From CAZFVY01 sp964522665 (GTDB taxonomy: Bacteria > Verrucomicrobiota > Verrucomicrobiia > Limisphaerales > CAZFVY01), in assembly GCA_964522665.1 (NCBI GenBank), contig CAZFVY010000027.1:1-63747 (forward strand): DNA of 63,747 nucleotides, in the 5' to 3' direction. The position numbers were made by a program, and so were the translations under genes. The notes below the pieces were generated by a model. It was not told where the DNA came from. It made no database searches and was given only the letters and a program-made list of their open reading frames with translations. The stretch's first letter is position 1; each line of letters starts with the position of its first letter. This document shows, one piece after another, positions 51,638 through 61,110 of this stretch.

Positions 51638-52462
51638 TCATTCTCCAAGCTCAGTCGCGACGATGTTTCGGAGCGCTTCGAATTCCTGTAACACGAAGCC
51701 GATTTCTTGGGATTTGATCCGCCCGTCCCTGCCGATTACGAGGCATCGAGGGATATAGCCAGTCGCCAATCCGTTGAAGATCTCATTCTTGGGGTCGGCC
51801 ACTAGCGGGAAGGTAAACTCTTTCTGCTTCCGAAAGACCTTAAGCTCCGATTCAGAATGCCCGCGCCCAATCGCGACCACCTGCAAGCCTTTACCCTTGA
51901 GCGGCTCCCATAAGTCCTTCTCCAAATGGGGCAACTCAGCCATGCACGGCCGACACCAGGTCGCGAAAAAGCTCAGAACCGTTATCTTCCCGGCGAGATC
52001 GATGCTTTGACCGTCAATTGTTTGAAACGAAGGGGTCGGATAAATATCCCCGATTTTGACAACGTTACTCTTGGCGCGGTCGGCTGCGCGCCGGATGTCG
52101 TTCAAGGCGGTCGACTGGGCGGGCACTCGGGCAATGACCTCTGAAACCTCGGTTGGTGCTGCCATTCCCGTGAGTTGGTAGTATTCCTTCGCCCTGCGTA
52201 ATGCACTCGTCGCGTACTCGGCGTCGCCGAAGTAGTGGACAGCCATAACGAATTCCGGCAAGCTGGATTCGAAATCCTTTAGGAGTCGGTCCTGATCACC
52301 GAGACGCAGTTCGATTGCCCAGTTCACTTTCGCTTCAAACGAATCACAATAGACCGATGCCGATGCGCGCGAAATTGGCCGCACGATTGCGAACCAGAGG
52401 ACAACGGCGCTGACGACCGCGCCCAATAAGAACGTTCCCAACAAGCCAAGGAGTCTTTTCAT
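51638..52462 (-). CDS. TlpA/ResA-like membrane-anchored thiol-disulfide oxidoreductase
   Basis: 274 residues from the ATG at 52462 (an upstream in-frame ATG at 52489 adds nine). N-terminal anchor MKRLLGLLGTFLLGAVVSAVVLWFAIV, a helical domain, then an AhpC/TSA-Redoxin domain from about 130: VVKIGDIYPTPSFQTIDGQSIDLAGKITVLSFFATWCRPCMAELPHL with the redox pair Cys170/Cys173 (WCRPC), VVAIGRGHSESELKVF, FPLVADPKNEIFNGLATGYIPRCLVIGRDGRI. Reduces periplasmic disulfides, for example in cytochrome c maturation. It is convergent with the phage cluster and looks less GC-rich. Confidence 0.9.
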   Translation of the reverse strand: MKRLLGLLGTFLLGAVVSAVVLWFAIVRPISRASASVYCDSFEAKVNWAIELRLGDQDRLLKDFESSLPEFVMAVHYFGDAEYATSALRRAKEYYQLTGMAAPTEVSEVIARVPAQSTALNDIRRAADRAKSNVVKIGDIYPTPSFQTIDGQSIDLAGKITVLSFFATWCRPCMAELPHLEKDLWEPLKGKGLQVVAIGRGHSESELKVFRKQKEFTFPLVADPKNEIFNGLATGYIPRCLVIGRDGRIKSQEIGFVLQEFEALRNIVATELGE

Positions 52463-52612
52463 GCGATCTGATCTCAGCAAAAAGAACAACCCGAGCCAAT
52501 TACAATCCGCCGCAGTGATTATAGTCGGTAGCGGCGGACTATTTTGCCGCCAGAACAGCCGATATGCGTGAGCACCAAGACAATCAAATGTCCACGGACG
52601 AATCCGACGGAG

Positions 52613-52865
52613 GTGAACAGGTCGGTTCTTAGTATTGACAACTATATCGCTTGATCGACTGCTTTCGAGCCGGATCGACGAGTGTAAAGGAACGACGCGA
52701 TATGGGCGTTGCGGTTGGGAGGGAGCTAAGAGCGCCCGGATGCGGATTGGCTTTCAGGCTCGGTTGAAGCGGTCCGCGGAACAAATGGTTCAGCGTGGTT
52801 ATTCCGGGAAGGGGTCGGTTCTTAGTATTGGCAAATAGTTGTCAATACTAAGAACCGACCCCTTC
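52613..52865. mobile_element. MITE-like element with GTCGGTTCTTAGTATTGACA ends, copy 1
   Basis: A left end (AACAGGTCGGTTCTTAGTATTGACA) and a right end made of a perfect 23-bp hairpin (52808-52830 with 52843-52865, 12-base loop). The 190-base body 52613-52805 recurs at 54059-54251. No intact transposase is inside. The rest of 52463-53013 holds no gene I can support. Confidence 0.8.
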
Positions 52866-53013
52866 ACAAACCCAGACGCAAATTCAAAGAAATCCGCCAC
52901 CGAAACCGCTATCGCAAAAACAAAACCGCCGCCGGAGTGCCCCAGTCTAAAGGCCTTATCTAACCGCCATTCAGAACTGACACCTGCATGTGAGGCAATG
53001 ACGTCAAAACTGG

Positions 53014-53904
53014 CTAATCTGAAATAATATCGCCGTGCGGCTCATGGTCGTTGTTCCAGCGACGCAAGTTCGAGTCCGCCCGATCAAATAGAAGTTCGCG
53101 TTTGACACCCTCCACATGTCCGTCGCAAAAAGTGATATTGTAGCGGCCTCGGTGTCGTCGTTTGGTGACTTTATCTGCCATGCCAAAGTCAAAGGTTCCG
53201 GGCCATCCTTTGACACTTTGGTTGATGATGGCACGGCCCATTCCAAACGTGAGGTCGAGCAGGCCGAAGGTCCCGCCCTTCGTTGGTGATCCCCACATAG
53301 ATAAATCGGCCTCCCATAGCAGGGTGGTATCACCCAACGCGATCATATCACTTGGTTCCCTAATCATATCCGGCGTAACGATCAGGCCGGACCAGTACTC
53401 CTGACCTAGGCCAAGCGGCTGACGCGGCGGAATCAGCGTGGCCCAGCCCGTACCATAGCAATTGTAACCATAGCTTCCAAGCGGAATACCTGGATACAAA
53501 ACGTTGAATCGGTCCCCGTCTTTCGTTACCCCGGCGTAGTCCGGGCAACGATAGAGGCGGCCGGTCCACGAGTTAGCCGAATAGGGTATGAGCGCGTCAA
53601 ACCAGAAGACATCAGGATGATCGGGATAGGACATTCCCTGATCAAGGAGGCCGCAGACGCGGTGTGGAAACATGCGAGCGTCGTCAGCGTACATTTGCAA
53701 GGCAAGAAATATCTGACGGACATTGCTCTTGCAATTTGCATTTCTGGCGGAGGATTTTGCGCTGTTGAGAGTCGGCAAAAGAAGCGAGGCAAGGATCGCG
53801 ATGATGGCGATCACCACGAGCAACTCCACTAACGTAAACGCCACTTTCGCCTCGACGTCTGGGTTCCGGGCTCGAGAGTGATTCCTTAATGCTTCGATCT
53901 TCAT
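53014..53904 (-). CDS. Type II pseudopilin-like protein with N-terminal cleavage/methylation motif
   Basis: 296 residues. KVAFTLVELLVVIAIIAILASLLLPTL (about 20-46) is the prepilin cleavage/methylation site and hydrophobic helix, followed by NSAKSSARNANCKSNVRQIFLALQMYADD and, near the end, YNITFCDGHVEGVKRELLF, the DG motif of the DUF1559-type secreted proteins that are numerous in Verrucomicrobiota and Planctomycetes. Probably exported through a type II or type IV-pilus-like system. Flanked on both sides by direct copies of the MITE-like body. Confidence 0.9.
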   Translation of the reverse strand: MKIEALRNHSRARNPDVEAKVAFTLVELLVVIAIIAILASLLLPTLNSAKSSARNANCKSNVRQIFLALQMYADDARMFPHRVCGLLDQGMSYPDHPDVFWFDALIPYSANSWTGRLYRCPDYAGVTKDGDRFNVLYPGIPLGSYGYNCYGTGWATLIPPRQPLGLGQEYWSGLIVTPDMIREPSDMIALGDTTLLWEADLSMWGSPTKGGTFGLLDLTFGMGRAIINQSVKGWPGTFDFGMADKVTKRRHRGRYNITFCDGHVEGVKRELLFDRADSNLRRWNNDHEPHGDIISD

Positions 53905-54058
53905 ATCGATCTGCCCTCGAATGTTCCGCCGTTGAGACTAATGCACAGTTTATCCTGACTGCGAAAAAGCGCAAGGGAAAAGTGCGCCATTTTACGGTTC
54001 GGCAGGGTTACTTCTCGAGGCTCTTTTTGTGGTTCTTGGGAATCGGTGGCGGATAATC
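53905..54058. other. Upstream region of the pseudopilin gene
   Basis: A relatively AT-rich spacer that should hold the - strand promoter of the pseudopilin gene; no strong hexamer pair is evident. Apart from the MITE copy at 54059-54251, nothing else is recognised up to the permease start at 54457. Confidence 0.4.
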
Positions 54059-54251
54059 GTGAACGGGTCGGTTCTTACTATTGACAACTGGGTTGCTTGA
54101 TCGACTGCTTTCGAGCCGGATCGACGAGTATTGAGGAACGACGCGAGATGGGCGTTGCGGTTGGGAGGGAGCTAAGAGCGCCCGGATCTGGGTTGGCTTT
54201 CAGGCTCGATTGAACCCGCCCGCGGAACAAATGGTCCGGCGCGGTTGTTCC
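54059..54251. mobile_element. MITE-like element, copy 2 (right end missing)
   Basis: Matches 52613-52805 base by base at a constant offset of 1446 with scattered mismatches (about 10-15%). It has the left end but lacks the terminal hairpin. Same orientation as copy 1. Confidence 0.8.
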
Positions 54252-54456
54252 TAGATCTCGATCAACTTGATGAGTCCCCGGTGGTAAGTGTTTTCGAGTT
54301 CCGCTCGGTGGACCCGACGCACGATTCGCCATTATTGACCGCTGCCTCCTTGGTCGTGCGCGTGATCCGCGGCGCTCCGAATGGCTTTGACCGGACGGGC
54401 CGCCGATTCCGCTTTATTCTCGTCGGGTTGACGGTAGCGTTTTGGGCGACGCATCC

Positions 54457-55956
54457 ATGAACGACCCTGCCCATTCCGAAGACCCGCGCCCGGGTCAGGC
54501 CGGCTTGATCCCGACGTTGGGGATTTTCAGCGCGGTCATGCTGGTGGCGGGCGGGGTGATTGGGTCGGGGATTTTTCGAAAGCCCGGGGTGATGGCGGCG
54601 CAGGTTGGGTCGCCGCTGGCGCTGCTGGGCGTGTGGCTGGTCGCGGGGGCGGTCTCGGCGCTGGGCACGTTGAGCAACGCGGAGTTGGCTTCGATGATGC
54701 CGCGCACCGGGGGACAATACGTCTTCTTGCAACGGGCCTACGGACCGTTCGTCGCCTACCTTTATGGGTGGTCGCTGTTCGCCGTCATTCAATCCGGTTC
54801 GATCGCGGCGCTGGCGTATGTGTTCGGGGAATACACGACGCGGCTGGTGTCGTTGCCGGAGGCGTCGCCGGCGCTGGCGGGCTGGGCGTTTCATCTGCCG
54901 CTCATCGGCGACGTCGTGCCGTTCAAGGAATTCGGCATCAAAGCGCTGGCGACGGCGGTGATCGTGCTGCTGACGGCGGTCAACTATCTCGGCGTGCGGC
55001 TCGGGGGCGTGGTGCAGAATATATTCTCGCTGGCGAAAATGGGCGCGATGCTTTGGCTGGCGGTCGTGGTCGCGGTGACGCCGGGCGTGGCGCGTTGGGC
55101 GAATTTGACGACGCCCAGCGCGGTGATTCATCCGACCGGACTGGCGTGGTGGGCGGCGATCGCGGCGGCGTTGCAAGGCGCGTTCTGGGGCTACGACGGC
55201 TGGCACAAGATCACTTACATCGGCGGCGAATTGAAATCGCCGAAACGCGATTTGCCGCGGAGTCTCATCCTGGGGATTCTGCTGGTCACGGCGCTCTACG
55301 CGTTGATGAGCGCGGTCTATTCGCTGGTAATGCCGGTGGACGAAATGGCGCGTTCAAAGCTCGTCGCGGCGGACGTCGCCGAGCGATGTTTCGCGGGGGG
55401 CGGCCGCTGGATCGCGCTGGCGGTGATGCTCTCGACGTTCGGCGCGGCCAACGCGGTGATCCTGACCAGCGCGCGGGTCTATTTCTCGATGGGTCGAGAC
55501 CGCTCGGTCCCGGCGTTTCTCGGGCGGGCGCATCCGCGCTTTCACACGCCGGCGGCGTCGCTCCTCGCGCAGGCGGCGTGGAGTATTCTGCTGTTGTTCA
55601 GCGGGACCTTCGACACGCTGACCGACACGTTGATTTTCGTGAGCTGGTTTTTTTACATCGCGAACGGCTGGGCGGTCGTCGTGCTGCGCCGGCGCGAGCC
55701 GCTGGCGCCGCGCCCGTTCAAGACGCCGTGGTATCCGTTCGTCCCGGTGACTTTCATCGGGTTCGGATTGGTCTATCTGGCGCTGACTTTGGTGAACGAT
55801 TTCACGGCGTATCGCGAGGCGGTCGCCGCGGGCCGGCCCGCGATGTTGAACTCAGCCCTTGGTCTCGCGCTCGTGCTGTCGGGCGCCCCGATCTATTTCT
55901 ATTATCGGCGAAGGGAGGCGAAAGGATCAGATTATCACGGGAGCCTTGGCGAATAG
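54457..55956 (+). CDS. APC-family amino acid permease
   Basis: 499 residues from ATG 54457 (a TTG five codons upstream is in frame). About 12 TM segments; the first has the APC substrate-site signature GVIGSGIFRKPGVMAAQVG, followed by ALLGVWLVAGAVSALGTLSNAELASMMPRTGGQYVFLQRAYGPFVAYLYGW and the FWGYDGWHKITYIGGELKSPKRDLPRSLILGILLVTALYALM segment typical of L-type/SLC7-like transporters. Moves amino acids across the inner membrane. The neighbouring genes do not indicate its substrate. Confidence 0.92.
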   Translation: MNDPAHSEDPRPGQAGLIPTLGIFSAVMLVAGGVIGSGIFRKPGVMAAQVGSPLALLGVWLVAGAVSALGTLSNAELASMMPRTGGQYVFLQRAYGPFVAYLYGWSLFAVIQSGSIAALAYVFGEYTTRLVSLPEASPALAGWAFHLPLIGDVVPFKEFGIKALATAVIVLLTAVNYLGVRLGGVVQNIFSLAKMGAMLWLAVVVAVTPGVARWANLTTPSAVIHPTGLAWWAAIAAALQGAFWGYDGWHKITYIGGELKSPKRDLPRSLILGILLVTALYALMSAVYSLVMPVDEMARSKLVAADVAERCFAGGGRWIALAVMLSTFGAANAVILTSARVYFSMGRDRSVPAFLGRAHPRFHTPAASLLAQAAWSILLLFSGTFDTLTDTLIFVSWFFYIANGWAVVVLRRREPLAPRPFKTPWYPFVPVTFIGFGLVYLALTLVNDFTAYREAVAAGRPAMLNSALGLALVLSGAPIYFYYRRREAKGSDYHGSLGE

Positions 55957-56077
55957 AATGCCTCTGCAAAGCCGCCGCCCCGCAAGCGCCCCCTCCCGGA
56001 ACGGAATGTGGCGCGATCACCAGATTATTTTCGCGCCTGCACCGGACGGAATCGCCGCGCCGTGGCGGAGCCGCTGA

Positions 56078-57490
56078 CTAAGGCGGCGCGTTGAGATCGA
56101 GCCGGTCGAGGAAATCGCTGACGGCGGTTAGTTCTGGCATCGTGGCGCGCACCATCAACAAGCCTCTGGCGTTATCGAAGTAGCACGCCTTCCTCGGTTC
56201 CAAAGTGAGTCCGTTTGCGGTCAGCGCGCTTCGGATCCGATTCTGCGCGAGTTGCTTCACATACACTGGATCGGATTGCTCCCCACCGGGCGAATTAAGG
56301 CTCGGGATCATCTTTGTTTCGGGCTCGGGATTCGGCAGGCTCTCCGCGTAGCCCGTGAGCCGCTGCGAGTTGACCTTGAATACCCGGGTGAACATTCGGG
56401 GTAGCTGAGCCGAGGAATCGTTTGCCTCGTTCGGTACGATACCCGTGTTGGGATCTGGCTCGCGCAGAGCGTTCTTCAAACCAGCGGGTAACTCCATCAA
56501 CTCCGCGGCCCGCTTGCGCTCGTCCAATTCTCGCCGAAGTTGCGAGGTCTCATTTCGCAGCCGCAGCATTTCGTGATGCTCAGCACGCATTCGCGCCAAT
56601 TCGTTCAGATCGGGCGCCGGCCCAACCGGCGAAACCGGATCGGTTGACGTTTGGCGTCGTGATTCCAAATCATGGTACCCGTCAACCTCGCGGCTCAGAT
56701 CCGCGTTAGCCTGCTTAAACCGGTTAATGACACGATTCTGAACCCCGATCTCGGTTCCGAGCGCGGCCAATACGGCGAGCGCGGTGGTGTATTTCAAGGA
56801 GGTTCCCTTCATAAGTGAATACAAGAATGTAGCGCGGGCCGCCTTGGTGATCGGAGCGATGGCCAGACCGACCAGCGCGGGCTTCAAACCCACTGGGGTG
56901 ACGGCGACGGCCTCTTTTGAAAGCGCGACGGCGAGCGCCGACCCGGAAATGCTTACTCCCCTTTTGACAAGCAGCCGCCGCAGCTTGACCAACGCCCGCA
57001 CAACCCGCGAGCGGGCGGCGTTCTCGTTCAACGCGAGCGCCAGGGCGATTTCGCTCAAATCATTTCCCTCGAAATATCGGAGCAGGACGGCGGTTCTATC
57101 CTCGTCATTGAGCTGACCGAGCGCCTCGTCGAGCGCCGGACGAAGCCGGCGGGACAAATCGTCCTCCTGACCGGAGGCGGCGCTTTCAACCGTTACCGTC
57201 GCTTCCCGCGCCTGACGGCGGCGCTCGCCTCGGACCAGTTTGGCCGCGGTAAATCGCGCGCTGGTATGCAACCAGCCCGCCAGGCTCGGGCGCTCGCGCA
57301 ACTGGCGCGCCTTGCGAACCAAATCCGTGAAAACGATTTGCGTCGCGTCCTGCGCCAACTGGGAATCGCCTCCGGCCACCCGAAGGGCGGTGTGGTAAAC
57401 CATCCTGAACCGACGCTCGACCAACTCGGCAAAGGCGCTTTCTTCGCCCTCATCCAGGTAACGTCGAATTAATTCGCAGTCGGCCTTCAT
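56078..57490 (-). CDS. ECF RNA polymerase sigma factor with membrane segment and periplasmic-type tail
   Basis: 470 residues. The first ~180 are a sigma-70/ECF factor: region 2 in ESAFAELVERRFRMVYHTALRVAGGDSQLAQDATQIVFTDLVRKARQL, SLAGWLHTSARFTAAKLVRGERRR, and region 4 in LGQLNDEDRTAVLLRYFEGNDLSEIALALALNENAARSRVVRALVKLRRLL. Hydrophobic stretches follow (about 183-197 and, most TM-like, SLKYTTALAVLAALGTEIG at about 229-247), then a coiled coil (LNELARMRAEHHEMLRLRNETSQLRRELDERKRAAEL) and a C-terminal globular part (VKQLAQNRIRSALTANGLTLEPRKACYFDNARGLLMVRATMPELTAVSDFLDRL). The fusion suggests a sigma factor held at, and sensing through, the membrane. Confidence 0.88.
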   Translation of the reverse strand: MKADCELIRRYLDEGEESAFAELVERRFRMVYHTALRVAGGDSQLAQDATQIVFTDLVRKARQLRERPSLAGWLHTSARFTAAKLVRGERRRQAREATVTVESAASGQEDDLSRRLRPALDEALGQLNDEDRTAVLLRYFEGNDLSEIALALALNENAARSRVVRALVKLRRLLVKRGVSISGSALAVALSKEAVAVTPVGLKPALVGLAIAPITKAARATFLYSLMKGTSLKYTTALAVLAALGTEIGVQNRVINRFKQANADLSREVDGYHDLESRRQTSTDPVSPVGPAPDLNELARMRAEHHEMLRLRNETSQLRRELDERKRAAELMELPAGLKNALREPDPNTGIVPNEANDSSAQLPRMFTRVFKVNSQRLTGYAESLPNPEPETKMIPSLNSPGGEQSDPVYVKQLAQNRIRSALTANGLTLEPRKACYFDNARGLLMVRATMPELTAVSDFLDRLDLNAPP

Positions 57491-57564
57491 CAGTTGTCAC
57501 GAATATAGCACCCGCCAAAGCGAGAAATGTACAAAATATCGCACTTAAATGCGGCAGGCGGTTT

Positions 57565-58992
57565 TTAAAACTGGAAATAGATAAAGGGCGCGCCGTCCAC
57601 GACGGCGAAGAGAGCCAACAAGGTGAGCAAGACGGCGTAGGGCACGATACGGGCGAAAAGCCCCGCGTCGGGAAGGGTTTCGTGAAGTTTAGCGTCCTTG
57701 GATTGAAATACGTGAACCAAACCAACGCCGGCGATCGCCGCGAGAATAAACGGGGAGGTCACGCGATCGCCCGAATGCTTGAGCGTCAGGATGCTCATGA
57801 GCATTTGTCGGGCGGCCGGGAAAGTCTGCGCCCGAAAGAAAATCCAGGCGCCGCATACCAACGTCAGCGTGGCCGCGTGGGCGCAGAGATTGGCCAGCGG
57901 CGCCAGCGGTGATCTTCTCCGGGAGGTCCACCCGTGCCACGGGCCGGCGCACCAGAGCTTGTGAACCACCAGCCCCAAACCATGAACTCCCCCCCAGATG
58001 ATGAAATTCCAGCTCGCGCCATGCCACAACCCACCCAGCAACATCGTTAGCATCAAATTGACGTAGGTCCGGGTGACTCCCTTGCGATTGCCGCCCAGCG
58101 GTATGTAGAGGTAATCCCTCAGCCAGGAGGACAACGTGATATGCCAGCGGCGCCAGAATTCGGTGATATTCCGGCTCGCGTACGGCATCATAAAGTTCTC
58201 CGGGAAATGGAATCCGAGGATGCGCGCGCAGCCGATCGCCATATCCGAGTATCCGGAGAAGTCGCAATAGATCTGGATGGAATAGCCCAGGACTCCCTGG
58301 ACGAGAGTGAAGGCGTCAAAGCGCCCGGGATCGGCGAAGATCAAATCGACTTGCGGCGCGATTTGGTCGGAAATGACCATCTTTTTCACCGCGCCAAGCA
58401 GGAACAGGTAAAGTCCGCCTTCCAATTCCTTCCAGGTCGCTCGCCGGCGCGCGGCGAGTTGCGGCAGAAACTCCGCCGCCCGGACAATGGGGCCGGCGAT
58501 TAATTGGGGGAAGAAGGCGACGAATAACAGGAAGTCCCGCAGATTCCGGCACGGCTCGATTTTGCGTCGATAGACATCGATCGTGTAAGTCATGCTCTGG
58601 AAGGTGAAGAAGGAGATGCCCACCGGGAGAAAAACGCGAAAATGCAGCGGCGGCGGACGCAGGCCAAATAGGGATAGTCCGGTCCAAATGTTATCGGCGA
58701 AGAAATTGCGATATTTGAAGTAAGCCAGCATCCCCAGATTCAGGCAGACGCTCCCGATCAGGAATAACCGGCGCCGATGCGGATTGCGGGCGCTTCCCAT
58801 GAGGCGCCCGGCGGTATAATCCATGAGCGAAGAGCCGATGATGAGCAGAACGCACGGCGCGTTCCAGGTCATATAGAACGCGTAGCTGGCCACGAGGAGG
58901 AACCACTTCTCCGCTCCAAACGAGCGTATCCGGCTCCGGATGCTCCAGACGAGGCCGAAGAAAATGAGGAATTCGAAGGAGGTAAAGATCAA
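57565..58992 (-). CDS. MBOAT-family O-acyltransferase (AlgI-like)
   Basis: 475 residues with about ten TM segments. MBOAT signatures: PVGISFFTFQSMTYTIDVYRR, FPQLIAGPIVRAAEFLPQL, GYSIQIYCDFSGYSDMAIGCARILGF, NFMMPYASRNITEFWRRWHITLSSWLRDYLYIPLGG and MLTMLLGGLWHGASWNFIIWGGVHG with the catalytic His in the last motif. It transfers an acyl group across the membrane to an extracellular polymer. The SGNH-like protein encoded 66 bp upstream on the same strand is the likely partner. Confidence 0.94.
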   Translation of the reverse strand: MIFTSFEFLIFFGLVWSIRSRIRSFGAEKWFLLVASYAFYMTWNAPCVLLIIGSSLMDYTAGRLMGSARNPHRRRLFLIGSVCLNLGMLAYFKYRNFFADNIWTGLSLFGLRPPPLHFRVFLPVGISFFTFQSMTYTIDVYRRKIEPCRNLRDFLLFVAFFPQLIAGPIVRAAEFLPQLAARRRATWKELEGGLYLFLLGAVKKMVISDQIAPQVDLIFADPGRFDAFTLVQGVLGYSIQIYCDFSGYSDMAIGCARILGFHFPENFMMPYASRNITEFWRRWHITLSSWLRDYLYIPLGGNRKGVTRTYVNLMLTMLLGGLWHGASWNFIIWGGVHGLGLVVHKLWCAGPWHGWTSRRRSPLAPLANLCAHAATLTLVCGAWIFFRAQTFPAARQMLMSILTLKHSGDRVTSPFILAAIAGVGLVHVFQSKDAKLHETLPDAGLFARIVPYAVLLTLLALFAVVDGAPFIYFQF

Positions 58993-59058
58993 TCGCTTTT
59001 GGCGGGTTGTCCTAACAGCCGGTTAAGAAAAGAATCGTGAGCATTGTTGATCGTCTCT

Positions 59059-60072
59059 CTAACGGGCGGCCAGGCGTTGCTCCAATTCGCGGGTCGCGAT
59101 GGCCCGTCCATAAACGTTCAGATGCACCAGGTCCCAGAAGTTACAGTCATCGCTCAATCCCTTCAGCCGATCGAGCCGTACGAATTGAGCCGTGGGAAAA
59201 TCGCGCTCGAAGCCGGCCAGCGACGTTTCAAACTCGGTCGCGGACTTGTCGCCCACCAGCCGGTGGTACGCCGGCGACACGGGCAGGACCACCACCACGA
59301 CCCGACCGCGCATCCTGGCCCGGTCGAGGATGCGGCGAAGCGATTGATGTTTGGGACCGGAATAGAAATGCGTCCCTTGGGCGGAAGCGTTCAGCGTAGC
59401 CGCGTTGCGCAACAATTTCCCCTGGTCCCAGTCGCAGACGCGCTCGGTCTTCTCCTGGGCTTGGGAGCCGTTCAGCACGGCCTTATCCGAGGGACCACCG
59501 CTTCGGCGCCAAGCCTGGGCTTTCGAGCGCAACCCGACCAAGACGCCCATCGACGAACCAGCCGTCGGGAAGACCTGCTTCAGCCAATATTCCGGATACC
59601 GGGAAAGCGCGCGTTTGGAAAAGGCCCACGACGCCTGGGATTCCCGCAGATCCTGAAACGTCCGACCCAACGGCACGAGGGCGCAGCGGAACTCGGAAAA
59701 GAAGCCTTCATCCAGGTCAAACGCGGAAACCACGAGGATGCTGGCGGTGGCGTTGGTCGCCAATTCCTGACCCGCCTCCATTTCGCACGGGGAGCCGGCG
59801 GGAATGTCGTAGCGGCGGATGGACCAGCCGGTATTCGTCGCGATCGCGCCCCAATCCAAACCATAATACCCGAGCGAAGAACTGGCGGCGAACGCGCGAA
59901 CCGGCGCGGCGCCAGCCCCGTAGTCGTAGGGCGTCATGGCGATCGTCTGGAAACCGAGCCAGCGCGCGGTGAGTTGGCTGGCGCCGAGGCCCAAGACGGC
60001 GGTCGTGAGCAGGACAATCCAAAACTGCCGGCGAGCGGAAAGCCCGGAGGTCACAGAATGGGTCGGGCGCAC
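59059..60072 (-). CDS. SGNH/AlgX-like membrane-anchored protein, partner of the MBOAT acyltransferase
   Basis: 337 residues with an N-terminal anchor (RQFWIVLLTTAVLGLGASQL). YGAGAAPVRAFAASSSLGYYGLDW carries the nucleophile-Ser-type block, SRMRGRVVVVVLPVSPAYHRLVGDKSATEFETSLAGFERDF the middle strand, and DDCNFWDLVHLNVYGRAIATREL the Asp-x-x-His block of SGNH hydrolases. Such proteins pair with MBOAT enzymes (AlgX, WssH-type systems) to finish O-acetylation of exopolysaccharide. First gene of a two-gene - strand operon. Confidence 0.8.
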   Translation of the reverse strand: MRPTHSVTSGLSARRQFWIVLLTTAVLGLGASQLTARWLGFQTIAMTPYDYGAGAAPVRAFAASSSLGYYGLDWGAIATNTGWSIRRYDIPAGSPCEMEAGQELATNATASILVVSAFDLDEGFFSEFRCALVPLGRTFQDLRESQASWAFSKRALSRYPEYWLKQVFPTAGSSMGVLVGLRSKAQAWRRSGGPSDKAVLNGSQAQEKTERVCDWDQGKLLRNAATLNASAQGTHFYSGPKHQSLRRILDRARMRGRVVVVVLPVSPAYHRLVGDKSATEFETSLAGFERDFPTAQFVRLDRLKGLSDDCNFWDLVHLNVYGRAIATRELEQRLAAR

Positions 60073-60770
60073 GGGGGGGTGACGGGCGAACCCGTTTGCC
60101 TTCTCCGCGAGGGCGCCCGGGACGGCTTGCCTGACGCTGGAGGGGCGCTATTCACCTTTCACAAATGTATATTGCCCGTATGGCTTATCGGGAAAAAAGT
60201 GCCCCACCGGCCGTGACGAATGCAAGCAGAAAGGCGGAAAGCAGAAAGCGGTAATGACGGTTCGGCGAATCAGGCTGAACGATCGGTCGTGGGCGAGCAG
60301 GCGTGTGATGAAGAGAATGGATACGTTCCGCCGCCGATCGCTCGCCGGGTCGGACCCGGTTCCGCTTCCCGGCTACGTCGTCCGCGGGCCCGCGCCCAAA
60401 TTGGGGCCTCCGTTTCCGACCCCTTCGACCGGGACCTCAATCAGGCCGGGAGGCTGGCGCCGAACTAAATACGGCTGTTAAGGGCTGAACCGGGCGCTCA
60501 CGAGAGTCGCGGCATTTTGCGGGGCGCCCGGGCGCATCCAGCGGTGTGACTTCTCGCCGGCGCTCGTGGAGCTGCCCGGACTGATTCGGTGGACGTTCCC
60601 CGCCATTTCGGTGTTCATTGTGGCGCTTTACCCGCGTGGTCGGAGACCCTAGTGGGAACACCCTATCGCTCTTGACGACGCTCCGGATGCAACGTTGCGA
60701 GCGAAATGAGCGACCTCGGTTGAGGTCGTTCGTTTCGAATGCGGTTAACATCAACGAAAGCAAAAACATA
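60073..60770. other. 698-bp spacer without a recognised gene
   Basis: Open frames of 82 and 110 residues here are rich in Arg/Pro and show no family features. The last ~110 bases before 60771 (from CTCTTGACGACG, TTGACG at 60672) may include a promoter for the His-rich gene. A clean -10 is not evident. Confidence 0.4.
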
Positions 60771-60983
60771 ATGCCCCAAAAAATTCACGAAGCGCACACG
60801 AAGGCGGCGGAGGAATGCAAGAACGCGGCGAAACATCATGAGCAAGCCGCGGTGCATGTCGCTGCCGGCCAGCACGAAGCTGGCGCTCACCACGCCCAAT
60901 GCGCGCAAGGACATCAAATGAGCGCGAGGCACCACGCCGATCAGGTTGCGACGCTTCACGGCGCTCAGCACGGCCAAAAGTAA
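60771..60983 (+). CDS. Small histidine-rich protein
   Basis: 70 residues with 13 His and 2 Cys spaced along Ala-rich helices (KIHEAHTKAAEECKNAAKHHEQAAVHVAAGQHE, AHHAQCAQGHQMSARHHADQ). The i, i+4 spacing of His suggests metal binding on helix faces, or a helix-bundle stress protein. ATG 60771 is preferred; upstream in-frame codons have no support. No family named with confidence. Confidence 0.6.
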   Translation: MPQKIHEAHTKAAEECKNAAKHHEQAAVHVAAGQHEAGAHHAQCAQGHQMSARHHADQVATLHGAQHGQK

Positions 60984-61110
60984 GCCGCTTTTCACCGTCT
61001 CCCCGCAAAGCCCTGCGAACGCTCGTTCGTTGGGCTTTCCTTTTGACCCCGTTTCCCGGGATGCTGCGGCGATCACACTACGCCAGCGTGTCTCGTGCCG
61101 CCTCGCGCTG

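Noticed and set aside
52635..52838. 67-codon ORF inside the MITE-like element as a transposase remnant
   Set aside because: The translation shows no transposase motif and the second copy does not preserve the frame.
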